A DNA stretch of 19,547 nucleotides, taken from the NCBI GenBank assembly GCA_964537715.1, contig CAZIAH010000078.1, positions 1 to 19,547 on the forward strand. The letters run 5' to 3'. Shown in pieces: positions 8,543 to 15,742 of this stretch. Each line of letters begins with the position of its first letter. The first letter of the stretch is position 1. A program made the position numbers and the translations under genes. The DNA comes from CAZTZL01 sp964537715 (lineage in GTDB: Bacteria; Zhuqueibacterota; QNDG01; DSAB01). Under the pieces are notes generated by a model that was given only the letters and a program-made list of their open reading frames with translations, did no database searches and had not been told where the DNA came from.

Positions 8543-9448
8543 ATGGAAGCGTCTGTCAATTATCGAAAATATCTGAAACCGGAGGTCGTCTCCCGCCTGT
8601 CCCGGTTGGATCTGGTGGCGCGTCTCGTCGTCGAGGGATTCATCACCGGGCTTCACAGAAGTCCTTATCACGGTTTTTCCGTGGAATTTTCCGAGCACCG
8701 TCCTTACATGCCCGGGGACGATCTCAGACACATCGACTGGAAAGTGTGGGGACGGACCGAACGGCATTACGTCAAACAGTATGAAGAGGAGACCAATCTA
8801 AAAGCCTATATTTTGCTGGATACCTCCGGCTCGATGGCATTCACTTCCAAAGATTTGACTAAGCTTCAATACGCATCCTATCTTGCCGCGGCACTGACCT
8901 ATCTCATGCTTCTTCAGCGAGACGCTGTCGGTCTGGTGACCTTCGATACGAAAATCCGCCGCTATTTTCCCCCACGTTCTGTCTTTAGCTATCTCAATGT
9001 CTTATTGAAACAGCTCGACGGACTCCAGAGTGGAGGAGACACCGAAATCGCCAGTCCCTTTCATGAACTGGCCGAACGTATCAAACGCCGCGGATTGATC
9101 ATCGTTTTGTCGGACCTTTTGGGAGATCAGAAAAATATCATTTCCGCACTGAAACATTTCAGGCATAAAAAACACGAAGTCATCGTTTTTCACATTCTCG
9201 ATCTGCTGGAAAAAAGTTTTGACTTTCAAGGTGACAGTCTTTTTATCGATATGGAAACCGGCGAAAAAATCCAGACACAGCCCTGGCAGATTCGGAAAGA
9301 ATATCAGACGAATATGGAACAATTTCTCAACCGGTACAAACAGGAGTGCCGGCAGCACCGGATCGATTACGTCCCCGTGGACACCTCGCAGGATTTCGAT
9401 AAAGCGCTCTACAACTATCTTATGATGAGAAAACGAATTGGAGGATAA
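8543..9448 (+). CDS. DUF58 domain protein with VWA-like fold
   Basis: A cytoplasmic DUF58 (COG1721) protein, the usual genetic and probably physical partner of MoxR ATPases. The family has no established biochemical activity. At 301 residues it is a short, soluble version without N-terminal membrane segments. The DUF58 signature RPYMPGDDLRHIDWKVWGRT spans 53-72. A MIDAS-type metal site, DTSGSM (93-98), lies in a VWA-like fold, with later strands GLIIVLSDLL and HEVIVFHILDLL. The ATG sits 2 nt after the upstream TGA, and no Shine-Dalgarno site is visible close by. Translation therefore probably depends on the ATPase gene before it. Its 3' end faces cdd across only 38 bp, so the operon stops here. 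Confidence 0.92.
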   Translation: MEASVNYRKYLKPEVVSRLSRLDLVARLVVEGFITGLHRSPYHGFSVEFSEHRPYMPGDDLRHIDWKVWGRTERHYVKQYEEETNLKAYILLDTSGSMAFTSKDLTKLQYASYLAAALTYLMLLQRDAVGLVTFDTKIRRYFPPRSVFSYLNVLLKQLDGLQSGGDTEIASPFHELAERIKRRGLIIVLSDLLGDQKNIISALKHFRHKKHEVIVFHILDLLEKSFDFQGDSLFIDMETGEKIQTQPWQIRKEYQTNMEQFLNRYKQECRQHRIDYVPVDTSQDFDKALYNYLMMRKRIGG

Positions 9449-9486
9449 AACTTTTTCGGAAGAAAATCAAACAAAAAATGGATCAT

Positions 9487-9894
9487 CTATCCCTTCAGTG
9501 ATTGGTGATCGAATGCTTCCGGAAAAATTTCGGAAAGTTTCTTTTCCTCTCTCTGACCTTTCAAATTACCGGACACAATCAACATCTCCGGATTGAATTC
9601 CGAAAGCACCTGCCGGCAGGCTCCGCAGGGCCAAATGAGTGTTTGGGTGTCTGTTGCCAGAGCAAGCGCTTTTATACCATTCTCGCCTTCAGAAACCGCT
9701 TTGAACAAAGCCACCCGTTCCGCACAAATGGTGAGGCCGAAAGAGCTGTTCTCGATATTGCATCCGGTATAAACCCTGCCGCTTTCGCCGACAACTGCGG
9801 CCCCTACCAAAAAATTCGAATAGGGCGCATAAGCTTGTTCTCGCGCCTCTTTCGCCTTGTTGATTAGTCTTTCCGGATCGATCTCTTTTTTCAT
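9487..9894 (-). CDS. cdd: Cytidine deaminase
   Basis: A small homotetrameric-type cytidine deaminase (135 residues). It hydrolytically deaminates cytidine and deoxycytidine to uridine and deoxyuridine in pyrimidine salvage, in the cytoplasm. The zinc site is complete: C57 with catalytic E59 in CAER, plus C90 and C93 in PCGACRQ. The substrate-binding segment TGCNIENSSFG (43-53) is intact. The start is supported by AGGA (9903-9906) nine nt before the ATG. It lies downstream of ssb on the same strand, but the terminator between them suggests separate expression. I found no convincing promoter in the short gap, so read-through is possible. Confidence 0.95.
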   Translation of the reverse strand: MKKEIDPERLINKAKEAREQAYAPYSNFLVGAAVVGESGRVYTGCNIENSSFGLTICAERVALFKAVSEGENGIKALALATDTQTLIWPCGACRQVLSEFNPEMLIVSGNLKGQREEKKLSEIFPEAFDHQSLKG

Positions 9895-9927
9895 CCAAAT
9901 ATTTCCTCATATCTGTCACCGGAGCCA

Positions 9928-9960
9928 ATAAAAAATCCGGGGCATTTTTAACCCCGGATT
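9928..9960 (-). terminator. Rho-independent terminator downstream of ssb
   Basis: Minus strand: a perfect 9-bp stem AATCCGGGG/CCCCGGATT (9952-9960 with 9934-9942) closes a 9-nt loop and is followed by a T run. With the end of the stem this gives six consecutive T residues (complement of 9930-9935). It starts about 20 nt past the ssb stop. The plus-strand reading lacks a good T tract, so it serves ssb. Confidence 0.85.
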
Positions 9961-9981
9961 CGTTTCCCATATGAAATTAAG

Positions 9982-10413
9982 TTAAAACGGAAGATCTTCC
10001 TCGCCTTCTTGCGATCCTTCCTGCGGCGGCATCTCTTCCGACGAAGGCGCTTCGGACGGTGCGCCCTCTCCTTTTTTGCCTAACATTTCCAAATCGGTCG
10101 CAACCACTTCCGTAATATATTTTTTCACACCGTTTGAATCTTCATACGAACGAGTTTGCAGCCTTCCTTCAATGTAGACATAACTTCCTTTTTTCAACCA
10201 TTCGCCCATAATCTCGGCCAATTTACCCCATGCCGAAACCCGATGCCAGTCCGTCCTTTCCTGTTGATTACCCTCCTGATCTTTCCAAACCGCATTGGTG
10301 GCAAGATTGAAATTTACATTGGCACGTCCCGAAGGTGTATATTTGAGCTGGGGATCCGCCCCCAAACGCCCGACCAGAATAACTTTGTTCACAGTTCCTC
10401 TTCCACTGGCCAT
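9982..10413 (-). CDS. ssb: Single-stranded DNA-binding protein
   Basis: A cytoplasmic OB-fold protein that coats single-stranded DNA in replication, recombination and repair and recruits partners through its tail. It has about 143 residues. The N-terminal OB domain (about 5-110) has NKVILVGRLGADPQLKYTPSG, TDWHRVSAWGKLAEI and YVYIEGRLQTRSYEDSNG. A Glu/Pro/Ser-rich linker follows, then the acidic tip EEDLPF that binds partner proteins. Two ATG codons stand in tandem. GGGAGG (10419-10424) lies only 2 nt from the first (10416) but 5 nt from the second (10413), so the second is preferred. The gene has its own strong promoter and terminator and looks monocistronic. Confidence 0.96.
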   Translation of the reverse strand: MASGRGTVNKVILVGRLGADPQLKYTPSGRANVNFNLATNAVWKDQEGNQQERTDWHRVSAWGKLAEIMGEWLKKGSYVYIEGRLQTRSYEDSNGVKKYITEVVATDLEMLGKKGEGAPSEAPSSEEMPPQEGSQEGEEDLPF

Positions 10414-10457
10414 CATATCCTCCCTTCAAAATATGAATAAATCAACAAAATTTACTA

Positions 10458-10486
10458 ATTTTACAAAATAATTAGCGTATTGTCAA
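10458..10486 (-). promoter_or_regulatory. Strong sigma70-type promoter of ssb, with AT-rich upstream tract
   Basis: Minus strand: a perfect -35 TTGACA (10481-10486), a 17-nt spacer, and TAAAAT (10458-10463), five of six for the -10. It lies about 45 nt before the ssb start. The 66 bases upstream (10487-10552) are almost entirely A/T with A and T runs, like an UP element bound by RNA polymerase alpha subunits. This is the best promoter in the window. The same AT-rich stretch is all that separates it from the glyS stop codon; I see no GC-rich glyS terminator there. Confidence 0.8.
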
Positions 10487-10552
10487 GAAAAAAATTCTAA
10501 TAATGAAAAATAATTAATATAAAATATTATCGATTAAAAAATATTATTACAA

Positions 10553-11878
10553 CTATACACTTCTCCAAATGCGCTTCTTCAGTTCGCTGTTTAATCCATT
10601 TATTGGTACTCGATCCTGTTTCATCGAATCCCGTTCACGGATTGTAACCGTTTCGTCCTGCAAGGTCTGAGAATCCACGGTAACACAAAACGGTGTCCCG
10701 GCCTCGTCCTGCCGGCGGTAACGTCGCCCGACCGCACCGGATTCATCGTAAAAAACGATGTATTCTTTCTTCAGATCTTCGGTGATCTTTCTTGCGACCT
10801 CGGGCATTCCGTCCCGATTAACCAGGGGAAAAATGGCTGCCTTTACAGGAGCCAGTTTCGGGTCCAGCCGCAGAACGGTTCTCGTTTCCTTTTCGAGCTG
10901 TTCCTCGTCATAAGCATCGACCAATACCGTTAAAAATGTCCGGTCGCAGCCGGCGGAAGTTTCAATAATATACGGAAGATACCTTTCCCGCGTCACATCG
11001 TCAAAATAGGTCATGTCTTTCCCGGAATATTCCTGATGCCTGGAAAGATCGAAATCCGTCCGGTTGTGAATGCCCTCCAATTCTTTCCAGCCGATTGGAT
11101 ATTCATACTGGATGTCGAATGCCTTTTTTGCATAGTGAGCCAGCTCGTCTTTTCCGTGCTGATAAAACCGTAATTTCTCTTTTCGAATGCCTATGCCTTC
11201 GTACCAGGCCATTCGCCGGGCTTTCCACTGTTCGAATATTTCTTCGTCCTCCCCAGGTTTAACAAAATACTGCATCTCCATCTGTTCGAATTCCCGGGTC
11301 CGGAATAAAAAATTTCCCGGTGTGATCTCGTTGCGGAATGCCTTTCCGATCTGTGCAATCCCAAAAGGCAGTTTTTGGCGGGAAGAATCCATCACATTTT
11401 TATAGTTCACATAAATCCCCTGTGCCGTTTCGGGGCGCAGGTAAATCTGGGATGCGCTCTCCTCGACCGGTCCCATGTGGGTCTTGAACATCAGGTTGAA
11501 TTGACGCGGCTCTGTCAGAGCATCTTTGGTGCCGCAGGCAGGGCACTGTTTCTTGGCCAATTTTTCAGGATCGATCTCGTCCGCCCGAAAACGCTGCTTG
11601 CAGTTTTTACAATCGACCAAAGGATCGTGAAATCCTTCGACATGGCCGGAGGCTTCCCAGACTCTGGGATGCATCAAAATCGCGGCATCCAGACCCACGA
11701 TATTCTCATTTTCATAAACCATGGCCCGCCACCAAGTCTCTTTTACATTTCGCTTCAGCTCCACACCCAGCGGACCGTAATCGTAACAGGCATTCAATTT
11801 CCCGTAAATTTCACTGGATTGAAAGATGAATCCTCTTCTTTTACAGAGGGAAACGATTTTTTCCATTGTCACTGCCAA
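10553..11878 (-). CDS. glyS: Glycyl-tRNA synthetase, single-chain alpha2 type
   Basis: A class II aminoacyl-tRNA synthetase charging tRNA-Gly in the cytoplasm. It is the eukaryote/archaea-like single-chain form (441 residues), not the alpha/beta GlyQ-GlyS form. Motifs: GFIFQSSEIYGKLNACYDYGPLG (16-38), a zinc ribbon with C90, C93, C112 and C115, LRPETAQGIYVN (147-158), and motif 2 FRNEITPGNFLFRTREFEQ (181-199) followed by MEM. The C-terminal anticodon-binding domain begins near 345 (KAAIFPLVNRDGMPEVARKI). The start is decided by AGGAGG at 11884-11889, which is 5 nt before a TTG codon at 11878 and 17 nt before the first ATG (11866). I therefore take TTG. A hairpin-rich leader lies upstream (see 11914-11947). 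recO-glyS neighbourhoods are known in other bacteria, but here a ycf46-like gene lies between. Confidence 0.95.
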   Translation of the reverse strand: MAVTMEKIVSLCKRRGFIFQSSEIYGKLNACYDYGPLGVELKRNVKETWWRAMVYENENIVGLDAAILMHPRVWEASGHVEGFHDPLVDCKNCKQRFRADEIDPEKLAKKQCPACGTKDALTEPRQFNLMFKTHMGPVEESASQIYLRPETAQGIYVNYKNVMDSSRQKLPFGIAQIGKAFRNEITPGNFLFRTREFEQMEMQYFVKPGEDEEIFEQWKARRMAWYEGIGIRKEKLRFYQHGKDELAHYAKKAFDIQYEYPIGWKELEGIHNRTDFDLSRHQEYSGKDMTYFDDVTRERYLPYIIETSAGCDRTFLTVLVDAYDEEQLEKETRTVLRLDPKLAPVKAAIFPLVNRDGMPEVARKITEDLKKEYIVFYDESGAVGRRYRRQDEAGTPFCVTVDSQTLQDETVTIRERDSMKQDRVPINGLNSELKKRIWRSV

Positions 11879-11883
11879 TATAT

Positions 11884-11889
11884 CCTCCT
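11884..11889 (-). promoter_or_regulatory. Ribosome-binding site that fixes the glyS TTG start
   Basis: A perfect AGGAGG lies 5 nt before TTG 11878. It makes that TTG the likely initiation codon rather than GTG 11872 or ATG 11866. Confidence 0.8.
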
Positions 11890-11913
11890 TCTGAGTCCGT
11901 TAGCAAAAATTAT

Positions 11914-11947
11914 CCTGAGCTTATCAGGGGTTCCAGAGTAAACCCCT
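11914..11947 (-). promoter_or_regulatory. Overlapping hairpins in the glyS leader
   Basis: Minus strand: AGGGGTT/AACCCCT (11941-11947 with 11926-11932, 8-nt loop) is a perfect 7-bp stem. The next stem, CCTGA/TCAGG (11924-11928 with 11914-11918, 5-nt loop), shares three bases with it, so the two cannot fully form together. They end about 25 nt before the glyS ribosome-binding site. There is no T tract. They could be a leader switch, an mRNA-stability element, or a fragment of a dispersed palindromic repeat. Confidence 0.35.
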
Positions 11948-12086
11948 TCGTAGGCTATTTTTCTGAAAATTTCAATTAGTAATTCATAAAAAGAACAAAT
12001 AGTACCCAACCATATATAGAATGCTATGTCAATATCCAGGTCTCTCGCCCGATAAATCAGAGTTCGAGATAAGAGAAATTTAGTCA

Positions 12087-13577
12087 TTAATCTGCTTTTA
12101 CGGTGCGACCTTCTGCCCAGTTGCGAAGTGCTTGGATATGTTCCGCTCGTGTCTTTGCTAAACAACATGTCCTGGACACTTCTTCCAATAACAATTCCGT
12201 TGTAAGCTGAACTGTCTCGGAAAAAGAAGTGTATAACGCGGAATTCACCACTTGCTCAATCTCTGCCCCACTAAATCCTTCTGTCGCTTCAGCAAGTCGT
12301 TCCAAATCGAATTGATCGGCATTGTATCTGCGTCGATTCAGATGTATCCTAAATATGGCTGCCCTTGTTTCTTGGTCCGGCAAATCTATAAAAAAGATTT
12401 CATCAAACCGTCCCTTACGTAAAAGTTCAGGAGGTAATTTGATTACATCATTGGCAGTGGCAACCACAAAAACATCTCCTTGACGATCCTGCATCCAAGA
12501 TAAGAACGTACCCAAAACACGTAACGAAACACCACCATCCTCATCTCCTCCAGATGCAAACGCTTTTTCAATTTCATCAACCCAAAGCACAAGGGGTGCC
12601 ATTTTTTCTGCAATTTCCATCGCTTTCTTGAACTTCTTTTCAGTTTCCCCAATGTATTTACTGTACAGATTGGCTGGATCCATTTTCAATAGCGGCAATT
12701 TCCACTCCATCGCTATCGCCTTGGCACAAAGACTTTTCCCTGTGCCAGGCACTCCAAGAAGCAATATACCTTTAGGAAAGGTAAGTCCCGCTTTTATCGC
12801 TTTATCCGTCTGAGTAATAAAATGGCTTCTTTTCCTCAACCAAATTTTTAGTCCTTTCAGATCTGCAATATCGACTATTCTTTCTTTGACAGGATAATAT
12901 TCTAAAAGGCCCTCTTTTTCAATAATAGCTTTTTTGGCATCAATTACTGCCTGAATATCTTCAGGAGAAAGCTTTCCGTCTTCAACAATGGCTTTTGTCA
13001 AAATCTTCTTGGCTTCTAATAACGTGAGTCCCTGAAGATTGTGAATCAATTGGTCAATATCTACTGGTGTCATTTCCAGATTCACGTACATTTTCTTTTT
13101 CAAATCGTTGTAGAGATTTTTTACTAATTCTCTATATTCTTTTTTATCTGGCAACGGCAATTTGACATACGCTGAATGCGGTTTGATTGAATCGCTCACT
13201 TCCACATTCCGACCCGTGATTACCAGTGTACCACCAATGTCCTCTTGTTTTTTTACTGCATCTGTCAATTTCGAACTCACATTTATATCTTGAAGAAACT
13301 GGCCAAAATCCTGGAAATAGTAAATTGCACGACAAGAAGACAGACTCACATGAGACAAAGCCATCGATGGATTGTTGGTACCATAAACAGGCGTGTCTAA
13401 ATCTGTACGTTTTAAGCCTTTACTCGGCGTCCAAACAAATAATGGAATATCCATACGACGAGACAATCTACCAAGTAGTATTTCAGCACGCGAATCTTCA
13501 ACTGTTTCCAGTAGAATCAAACCATAGCGAGAACGGATGAGCAACTCCAGCTCTTCTATGAGGTCTCTTCCAGTCAT
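12087..13577 (-). CDS. Ycf46-like AAA+ ATPase
   Basis: A 496-residue AAA+ protein resembling Ycf46 of plastids and cyanobacteria, a family also scattered in other bacteria. The cyanobacterial protein has been linked to carbon-dioxide use; the role in heterotrophs is unknown. The N-terminal half (about 1-235) is the family's degenerate domain, starting MTGRDLIEELELLIRSRYGL and including YYFQDFGQFL and LVITGRNVEV. The AAA+ module follows: Walker A GVPGTGKS (275-282), Walker B LWVDEIEKAF (331-340), sensor 1 VATAND (372-377) and the arginine region LRKGRFDEIFFIDLP (386-400). The C-terminal lid has GFSGAEIEQVV. All catalytic residues appear intact. AAAGGG lies 5 nt before the ATG. Codons look more AT-rich by eye than in flanking recO and glyS, which may point to separate acquisition. 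Confidence 0.88.
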   Translation of the reverse strand: MTGRDLIEELELLIRSRYGLILLETVEDSRAEILLGRLSRRMDIPLFVWTPSKGLKRTDLDTPVYGTNNPSMALSHVSLSSCRAIYYFQDFGQFLQDINVSSKLTDAVKKQEDIGGTLVITGRNVEVSDSIKPHSAYVKLPLPDKKEYRELVKNLYNDLKKKMYVNLEMTPVDIDQLIHNLQGLTLLEAKKILTKAIVEDGKLSPEDIQAVIDAKKAIIEKEGLLEYYPVKERIVDIADLKGLKIWLRKRSHFITQTDKAIKAGLTFPKGILLLGVPGTGKSLCAKAIAMEWKLPLLKMDPANLYSKYIGETEKKFKKAMEIAEKMAPLVLWVDEIEKAFASGGDEDGGVSLRVLGTFLSWMQDRQGDVFVVATANDVIKLPPELLRKGRFDEIFFIDLPDQETRAAIFRIHLNRRRYNADQFDLERLAEATEGFSGAEIEQVVNSALYTSFSETVQLTTELLLEEVSRTCCLAKTRAEHIQALRNWAEGRTVKAD

Positions 13578-13617
13578 ACCGACCCTTTATATCAATCTCC
13601 CATCAAATAAGATATCT

Positions 13618-14385
13618 TTATACATTTGAATTATCCAATTGATAATAGAGAGATAACGATTTTAAACTCCGCATGTATTCAATATGGGTTTTAAAATAGA
13701 GATCAAACATCTTTCGAATTTCGATCTTTTGTAAATTCGCCGGTCTGAGCTGGCCTACATCATCCAGCGTGTTTTTTTGTAGCCAGTACAGAATCTCGAG
13801 GGTTTCCCCGCTGACGACCAGCCCTCCTTTGACAGCTCCGCAACGATTACAGAGCAATCCCCCGTTCTCAGGTTGAAAGTATCCGCCGTCTGTTCCGAGT
13901 GACAACTGACATTCCAGACAGTTGTCCCATGTCGGTTTGTATCCCATCAGTTCGATAAAATGGCTCTCAAAATACCACAAATAGGCCTCTAAAAAACCGC
14001 TGGTTTTGTTGATTTGACCGAGCACCGCATTGAAAAGATCGAAAATCTGAGGAAAAGACTCTTCCCCCGAAACCGCACGGTAGATCAACTCGGCTATGGA
14101 TAGAGACAAAGTGGTCCGTTCGATGTCGCCGATAATCTTCAGATACGGATCAATCAAATCCGCCTGACTGAGAAGCTGGAGATCCCGCGTTCTCTTGTCA
14201 TAGTAGATGATGTTGATTCTCGACAACGGCTCCAAACAACCTTTGAATTTGCTTTTCGGTCCCCGTCCTCCTTTGGCAATCACTTTTATTTTTCCATAAT
14301 CACGCGTGTAAAGAGCAAGAATTTTTGAAGTCTCCCCCATCTTCCAGCTTCTTAAAACCACTGCCCCTGTTTTTAATATCGCCAT
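13618..14385 (-). CDS. recO: DNA repair protein RecO
   Basis: Works with RecF and RecR to load RecA on SSB-coated single-stranded DNA and anneals complementary strands. It has 255 residues, a typical length. An N-terminal OB fold starts at MAILKTGAVVLRSWKMGETSKI with KVIAKGGRGPKSKFKGCLEP following (residues 35-54). Helices come next, then a zinc finger with C156, C159, C179 and C182 (CLEC...CNRC). The frame is open upstream of this ATG, but the family begins at MAILKT and the mgtE stop lies one base before ATG 14385. This start is therefore preferred over one 42 nt further upstream. It is the last gene of the rsmA-mgtE-recO operon and is probably translated by coupling. Confidence 0.95.
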   Translation of the reverse strand: MAILKTGAVVLRSWKMGETSKILALYTRDYGKIKVIAKGGRGPKSKFKGCLEPLSRINIIYYDKRTRDLQLLSQADLIDPYLKIIGDIERTTLSLSIAELIYRAVSGEESFPQIFDLFNAVLGQINKTSGFLEAYLWYFESHFIELMGYKPTWDNCLECQLSLGTDGGYFQPENGGLLCNRCGAVKGGLVVSGETLEILYWLQKNTLDDVGQLRPANLQKIEIRKMFDLYFKTHIEYMRSLKSLSLYYQLDNSNV

Positions 14386-14386
14386 T

Positions 14387-15742
14387 TTATATTTTAAAGA
14401 AAAGGGTGACCAGACTGAAATAGACAATCAAACCAAGCACATCGTTGGATGTGGTAATGAAAGGCCCGGTGGCTATGGCCGGATCGACGCCGATACGTTT
14501 CAGCAGAAGCGGTACGAGTGTCCCGATCAATGCCGCATTAAACAGCACCATAATCAACGCAATCCCCAGAATCGTTCCGAATTTCGGATCGTGAAGCCAG
14601 AATGTGACAACCGCCAAAAGAAGAATGGCGATAATCAATCCATTTAAAATCGCAGAGGCAATTTCTTTTAAAAGGCGCTGACCCGTGTCCTTCAGATTGA
14701 TTTCTCCGGTCGCCAAACCGCGGATCACAATGGTCGAAGATTGTATACCTGTATTACCGCCCATCGCCATAATGAGAGGGATAAAAAAAGCCGCAGCAAC
14801 GATTTGTCCCAGTGAAACCTGAAATTGATGGAGAATAAAAGCCGAAATCATCTCTCCAAAAAATGCAACCAGAAGCCAGGGCAGACGGACGCTGGAAATT
14901 CTGAAAATAGATCTTTCTCTGATCTCTTCGTCCGTGATACCGGCCATCAAGGTGATATCTTCGCTGACTTCCTCTTCCACGACATCCATAATGTCATCGA
15001 CGGTAATTCTGCCGGCGAGACGACCGTTTCCATCAATAACCGGGGCCGAGATCAAATCGTATTTATGAAAAAGTCCGGCGACTTCCTCCCGATCCATTCC
15101 GATGGGAACAGTCACATCCGGTTTTTCCATAACCACATTCAGTTTGACATCCGGAGGCGCCAGGACCATATCTTTCAACGAAACCACGCCTTTCAACACC
15201 CGGTTGCTATCCACGACATAGATGTTATACACGTCATCCACTTCGTCGGCCTTTTTACGCAGCACTTCCTGGGCTTCGGCTGCTGTTTTGTTTTGATCCA
15301 CGGCCACAAATTCCAGGGCCATGATACCACCGGCGGTCTCCTCGTCGTGCCGTAGAAGGGTTTCCACTTCTCTGGATTCCTTCCACGGCATGGCGTTCAG
15401 CACGCGGGCGGCAAGATCTTCCTCGAGTTCGCCAATAATATCTGTTGCATCGTCCGAGTCCATGGCCTTGATAATCTCGACCATGTCTTTCTCGTCCAGT
15501 CCCTCGAGGATTTCTTTCTGTACCGGTCCGTCCAGCTCGATTATGACTTCAGCGACCGTTTCCGTATCGATCAAGGAAAGGATCCGCTGCCGTTCTTCCT
15601 TTTCCGCACGGGTGATGATTTCCGCGATATCGGCAGGATGGAGATCGATGAGAACCGTCTTTAAAAGCGTCCAGTCCTTTTTTTCGAGGAGTTCACGGAC
15701 CACTTCTTCGATTTTATTTTCTTGCGGTTTTTTCTCCTCCAA
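14387..15742 (-). CDS. mgtE: Magnesium transporter MgtE
   Basis: An inner-membrane magnesium channel gated by cytoplasmic magnesium. It has 451 residues, the normal length. An N domain covers about 1-135 with acidic helices (DSDDATDIIGELEEDL, 95-110). A CBS pair follows (about 138-258: TAGGIMALEFVAVDQ, SAPVIDGNGRLAGRITVDDI). The connecting helix leads to five membrane helices between about 284 and 449. The pore region shows MAMGGNTGIQSSTIVIRGLA (326-345) and FITTSNDVLG (428-437). The start is TTG 15742, with AGAGAGG ending 5 nt before it. The gene overlaps the end of rsmA by 29 nt, and recO follows after one base. There is no room for an M-box-type magnesium riboswitch directly upstream, so control probably lies in the protein or at the operon promoter. 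Confidence 0.95.
   Translation of the reverse strand: MEEKKPQENKIEEVVRELLEKKDWTLLKTVLIDLHPADIAEIITRAEKEERQRILSLIDTETVAEVIIELDGPVQKEILEGLDEKDMVEIIKAMDSDDATDIIGELEEDLAARVLNAMPWKESREVETLLRHDEETAGGIMALEFVAVDQNKTAAEAQEVLRKKADEVDDVYNIYVVDSNRVLKGVVSLKDMVLAPPDVKLNVVMEKPDVTVPIGMDREEVAGLFHKYDLISAPVIDGNGRLAGRITVDDIMDVVEEEVSEDITLMAGITDEEIRERSIFRISSVRLPWLLVAFFGEMISAFILHQFQVSLGQIVAAAFFIPLIMAMGGNTGIQSSTIVIRGLATGEINLKDTGQRLLKEIASAILNGLIIAILLLAVVTFWLHDPKFGTILGIALIMVLFNAALIGTLVPLLLKRIGVDPAIATGPFITTSNDVLGLIVYFSLVTLFFKI

Larger units (their letters stand above)
11869..12087 (-). other. Doubtful small ORF (72 codons) between ycf46-like gene and glyS
   Basis: The ATG at 12087 overlaps the TAA of the upstream AAA+ gene by one base (TAATG), and the frame runs 72 codons to a TGA inside the first codons of glyS. 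The predicted peptide has a basic start (MTKFLLSRTLIYRARD), a hydrophobic middle (IAFYIWLGTICSFYELLIEIF, about 22-42) that could span a membrane, and a basic end. I recognise no family. Against coding: there is no Shine-Dalgarno site, the 3' part coincides with hairpins and the glyS ribosome-binding site, and the frame also extends upstream into the AAA+ gene. It may simply be leader sequence that happens to be open. Confidence 0.2.

Noticed and set aside
9449..9486. Possible bidirectional terminator between DUF58 and cdd
   Set aside because: Only a weak 5-bp A/T-rich stem (TTTTC/GAAAA) is visible, with no GC core.
9689..9970. 93-codon minus-strand ORF overlapping cdd
   Set aside because: It is out of frame with the complete cytidine deaminase and starts inside the ssb terminator.
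11375..11941. 188-codon plus-strand ORF over the glyS start
   Set aside because: It is antisense to glyS, with no recognisable domain; it also covers the glyS leader.
11884..11947. T-box riboswitch in the glyS leader
   Set aside because: The leader has TGGAACC and hairpins, but it lacks the conserved T-box core sequence (AGGGTGGNACCGCG), a terminator/antiterminator pair with a T tract, and enough length for stem I.
11869..12168. Longer version of the small ORF, beginning inside the ycf46-like gene
   Set aside because: The upstream part overlaps conserved C-terminal coding sequence in another frame. Only the TAATG-started 72-codon part is worth noting.
14386..14427. 14-residue N-terminal extension of RecO
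   Set aside because: RecO homologues begin at about MAILKTGAVVL, and the extension lies wholly within the mgtE C-terminal coding sequence.
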